Source: Paenibacillus crassostreae (GTDB lineage Bacteria; Bacillota; Bacilli; Paenibacillales; Paenibacillaceae). From it: a stretch of 64,000 bases of DNA. The DNA is taken from NCBI RefSeq assembly GCF_001857945.1, contig NZ_CP017770.1, positions 62,001-126,000 of the forward strand, in the 5' to 3' direction. The notes under the pieces were generated by a model. It had not been told where the DNA came from. It did no database searches and saw nothing but the letters and a program-made list of their open reading frames with translations. The position numbers and the translations under genes were made by a program. This document shows, in pieces, positions 61,715 to 64,000 of the stretch (positions are counted from its first letter, which is position 1; every line of letters starts with the position of its first letter).

Positions 61715-62779
61715 TTGATGATATTGAATCATGTCATAGACAATCACTCCATTGGCGTCAATTGTTGTACACGGTCAATAACAACCGTACTAAAGAGTAA
61801 TAACATAGAAATTTCAGAGACAGATGTATTTGGAATGTCATCAGGGTTAGGTTTTATATATCAGTATTACAAAAATGAAGGTTACTTTGTCAGTGGTCGA
61901 AATGAGAGCCTAGAGTTGAATCTATGTTATCTACTTGGCATTGATTATAAACAAGGGTATTCAGATGATTTTGATCACACATGGATTTTGAATAAAGAGT
62001 ATATCGATCAAGATATTCCCGTGATCGTAGATTTAAATATTGAGTTTCTCCCATATTACAAAGGTTATTTTGATGAAGGATTTAGGTTTGGTCTGCACAA
62101 TGCTGTATTAGTTGGATATGATCATGAGCATGCTTATTTATTGGATGATCGATTTATAGATGTAAAAGCAGTTCCTTTAGATTTATATAAATTATCCCGT
62201 TCGTTAGATAATTCATCCAATGCCCCAAGAAATGGTTGGCGAGTCATGCTACCTGCAGCTGGTATAGATATTCGATGTGACCAATTCACTTTTTTCTTAG
62301 CAGTGGAGACGATGGTTTACCGAATGCTACATCCTTTTGCTTTTAAAATGGGTTTGGAAGGCATTCGGATGTTCTTCCGTGAGGTTAAGTTATGGTCCAA
62401 GAATTCGTTTGATGATGTTAGAAGACAAAATTATCAGACTGCAAGTTTTCTTCTTGAAAAGTTGGGAACAGGTGGAGGTAATTTTAGACGCATGTATAGT
62501 CGCTTTATTAAAAATTCATCGGAACGATATCATTTAGACAACGAATTCAACATCGTAAGTCAAAAATATGCCATTCTATCTGTTGAATGGAAGAGACTAT
62601 CACAATTATTAGATAAAATGTCGCTAGATGATTCATTAATTTTACAACAAGAGTTTTTAGATATTTCATCGTTTATTTACGAACAGGAGAAGGAAGCAAT
62701 TTATTTGCTTAAAAGACTATTGGAAGAGGGATATCCTTATGATGCAAAGGGAAGAAATATTAAGCGTATTATCACATAG
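61715..62779 (+). CDS. BtrH-like acyltransferase 3
   Basis: 354 residues from ATG 61715, starting right after the previous stop. N-terminal domain with Cys17 and Cys18 in SIGVNCCTRSITTVLKS, SETDVFGMSSGLGFIYQYYK, and His128 in GLHNAVLVGYDHEHAYLLDD, the Cys/His/Asp pattern of the family. The C-terminal part (from about residue 200) is helical, ending in IYEQEKEAIYLLKRLLEEGY. The clearest BtrH-like protein of the three. Overlaps the dehydratase gene by 41 bases. Confidence 0.75.
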   Translation: MMILNHVIDNHSIGVNCCTRSITTVLKSNNIEISETDVFGMSSGLGFIYQYYKNEGYFVSGRNESLELNLCYLLGIDYKQGYSDDFDHTWILNKEYIDQDIPVIVDLNIEFLPYYKGYFDEGFRFGLHNAVLVGYDHEHAYLLDDRFIDVKAVPLDLYKLSRSLDNSSNAPRNGWRVMLPAAGIDIRCDQFTFFLAVETMVYRMLHPFAFKMGLEGIRMFFREVKLWSKNSFDDVRRQNYQTASFLLEKLGTGGGNFRRMYSRFIKNSSERYHLDNEFNIVSQKYAILSVEWKRLSQLLDKMSLDDSLILQQEFLDISSFIYEQEKEAIYLLKRLLEEGYPYDAKGRNIKRIIT

Positions 62780-63194
62780 GTACCCATTTTTATTTGTAGA
62801 TAAAATTAAAGAGATTTGTTATATGGAATCTGTTATTGGTTATAAAAACGTTACCGGTAATGAGCCATGGGTAATTGGACATTTCCCTGAAAAAGCAATA
62901 TTTCCTGGAGTACTCTTAATTGAGACAGCTGCCCAAATATGCGGGTTCATTTTCTATGATCAACAAAAGAAAAATGTATTATCAAATTCCTATCTTAGTA
63001 ACGTGAAAAACTTCAAATTTTTAAAGCTTATAAGACCAGGAGATCAACTTGAAGTTAGAGGACAATTTATAACGAAGGCCTTCAATTTTGCAGATATAAA
63101 ATGTGAAGTTTATGTCGATCAACAAAAAGTTGCGGAAGGAAGTCTTCGATATTATTTCGAAAATATTCCAAATGAACAGGAAGTGAACCAATGA
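62739..63194 (+). CDS. 3-hydroxyacyl-ACP dehydratase, FabZ-like
   Basis: 151 residues from ATG 62739 (a second ATG follows at 62742). FabZ signatures: VLSHRYPFLFVDKIKEI and GHFPEKAIFPGVLLIETAAQ, giving catalytic His48 and Glu62. It removes water from 3-hydroxyacyl-ACP, so double bonds would be made in each cycle. A ketoreductase is not in the window and may lie downstream or be shared. The next gene starts inside its end. Confidence 0.9.
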   Translation: MMQREEILSVLSHRYPFLFVDKIKEICYMESVIGYKNVTGNEPWVIGHFPEKAIFPGVLLIETAAQICGFIFYDQQKKNVLSNSYLSNVKNFKFLKLIRPGDQLEVRGQFITKAFNFADIKCEVYVDQQKVAEGSLRYYFENIPNEQEVNQ

Positions 63195-64000
63195 AGTTAG
63201 AGATTGCAGGTGCAGGAATAATAACTACTGCAGGAATGAGTGCAAACGAAATATTGCAGAATCATCAGATCGATCAGGCTAACCATGGTATTCAAAATAT
63301 AACGTTAAACTCTATCGATGGGAATGCCCTAAGAAGAACTACGCAGTATTCTAAAGTACTCATAAAATCAGCTGAGTTAGCACTTGAACAATCGGGAATT
63401 GATTTAAATCAAGTGAACAAAGAACGGTTTGGAACTATTATTAACACCGTATATGGTCCAATTGAAACAAATTTGAAATTTGCCAAGAGTGTCTTAAAGG
63501 GAGATCCTGATTTAGCTAGTCCGATGGTTTTCTCGAATACAGTTACAAATGCATCATTAGGACATCTTTGTATTACTTTCGGATTTAAAGGAGACAGTAC
63601 CTTTTTGATGGGGAGCAACCCGATCAAATACTCAGATTTTTTGTTTAATAAAAAAACGATTGACCATATTTTAGTGGCAGGAATCGAAGAATATTCCGAA
63701 GGTCTTGCCATGGAGTACCAAAATTTTTATTCGGACAATCTAAAGCATGCTCCGGCAGAGTGTGGCGCTGCTCTAGTGTTAAGGAATGAGACTAATGAGG
63801 ATGCTCTTGGATATATTTATAAAAGTTATGGCATGAGCTTATTATCGAATCCCTATTGGGAAACTGCAAATGAGAATGAATTTATGGAGAATCTGAATCT
63901 TTTATATAAGGAAGTTACAAATGATTTTGAAGATATTGATCTTGTGGTATTAGGTGCGGTAGGTACGCCATTAGAAGAAGCTGAGAAAGAGTTTTATAGC
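63191..64000 (+). CDS. Ketosynthase-like chain-length-factor subunit (partial, runs off the window)
   Basis: Open from ATG 63191 (AAGTGAACC site) to the window end, at least 270 residues. The KS N-terminal fold is recognisable (IAGAGIITTAGMSANEILQN; SPMVFSNTVTNASLGHLCIT), but at the place of the active-site Cys the sequence is FGFKGDSTFLMGSNP, with Gly/Ser instead. Such Cys-less partners (chain length factors) form heterodimers with an active KS. It likely pairs with the KS at 55467. The C-terminal end is not seen. Confidence 0.8.
   Translation, partial: MKLEIAGAGIITTAGMSANEILQNHQIDQANHGIQNITLNSIDGNALRRTTQYSKVLIKSAELALEQSGIDLNQVNKERFGTIINTVYGPIETNLKFAKSVLKGDPDLASPMVFSNTVTNASLGHLCITFGFKGDSTFLMGSNPIKYSDFLFNKKTIDHILVAGIEEYSEGLAMEYQNFYSDNLKHAPAECGAALVLRNETNEDALGYIYKSYGMSLLSNPYWETANENEFMENLNLLYKEVTNDFEDIDLVVLGAVGTPLEEAEKEFYS

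Noticed and set aside
1..64000. CRISPR array, rRNA or tRNA genes
   Set aside because: No regularly spaced direct repeats, no conserved rRNA stretches and no cloverleaf-like runs were recognised on either strand.

Overview
The window looks like low-G+C Gram-positive chromosome, most likely Paenibacillus or a close relative (Bacillota). The reasons are strong AGGAGG-type ribosome sites, frequent TTG/GTG starts, an Lpl/YtcP-type sugar ABC transporter, Bacillus-type families (TmrB, YoaP, DUF4180, YlaI-like DUF2197, MhqO-like dioxygenase, NamA) and a TxpA-type small toxin. No rRNA, tRNA, CRISPR array, integrase or intact transposase was recognised. The organism assignment is inference.

Layout. 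(1) 1-2165: tail of a solute-binding protein and two permeases of a polysaccharide/oligosaccharide ABC importer, visibly richer in G+C than most of what follows. An IS3-family transposase wreck (about 2260-2550) marks the edge. (2) 2668-7626: a secreted protein, an ABC-2 exporter pair and a histidine kinase/response regulator pair, a likely envelope-stress or peptide-sensing module. (3) about 7.8-35.2 kb: a long run of mostly single, independently expressed accessory genes (GNAT acetyltransferases, VOC/glyoxalase proteins, DinB proteins, aminoglycoside phosphotransferase and nucleotidyltransferase types, methyltransferases, NUDIX, pentapeptide repeat, DUFs). They are mixed with truncated gene scraps and separated by related inverted-repeat spacers. 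The run resembles an integron cassette array without a visible integrase. It contains a type I toxin/antisense-RNA locus (9.93-10.26 kb) and a scar of a second copy (21.8 kb). (4) 17.5-20.2 kb, minus strand: an lpxC-lpxD-lpxA operon with all catalytic residues I can check in place. These are the first committed steps of lipid A synthesis and are unexpected in a Gram-positive. (5) 36.3-46.1 kb: nitrate assimilation. It holds a nitrate transporter, a 1368-residue fusion of a molybdopterin nitrate reductase with a CysJ-type flavoprotein, an old yellow enzyme, a molybdate-sensing regulator and divergent modAB. (6) 46.2-54.9 kb: a MarR/dioxygenase/flavin monooxygenase module, a CHRD protein, an alkaline-phosphatase-family lipoprotein, a MarR plus MFS drug exporter pair and an ABC-F protein. 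(7) 55.16 kb to the window end: a tightly overlapping operon with ACP, ketosynthase, phytoene-desaturase-like oxidoreductase, a Rossmann-less relative of it, hotdog thioesterase, three BtrH-like proteins, FabZ-like dehydratase and a ketosynthase-like subunit without the active-site Cys. This reads as a type II polyketide/fatty-acid (polyene-like) system that hands its acyl chain to an amine through BtrH-type acyltransferases. The product is unknown and the operon continues past the window.

The strongest candidates for undescribed biology are the acyl/BtrH operon, the lpxCDA operon in a Gram-positive, and the integrase-less cassette-like array with its shared 3' elements.
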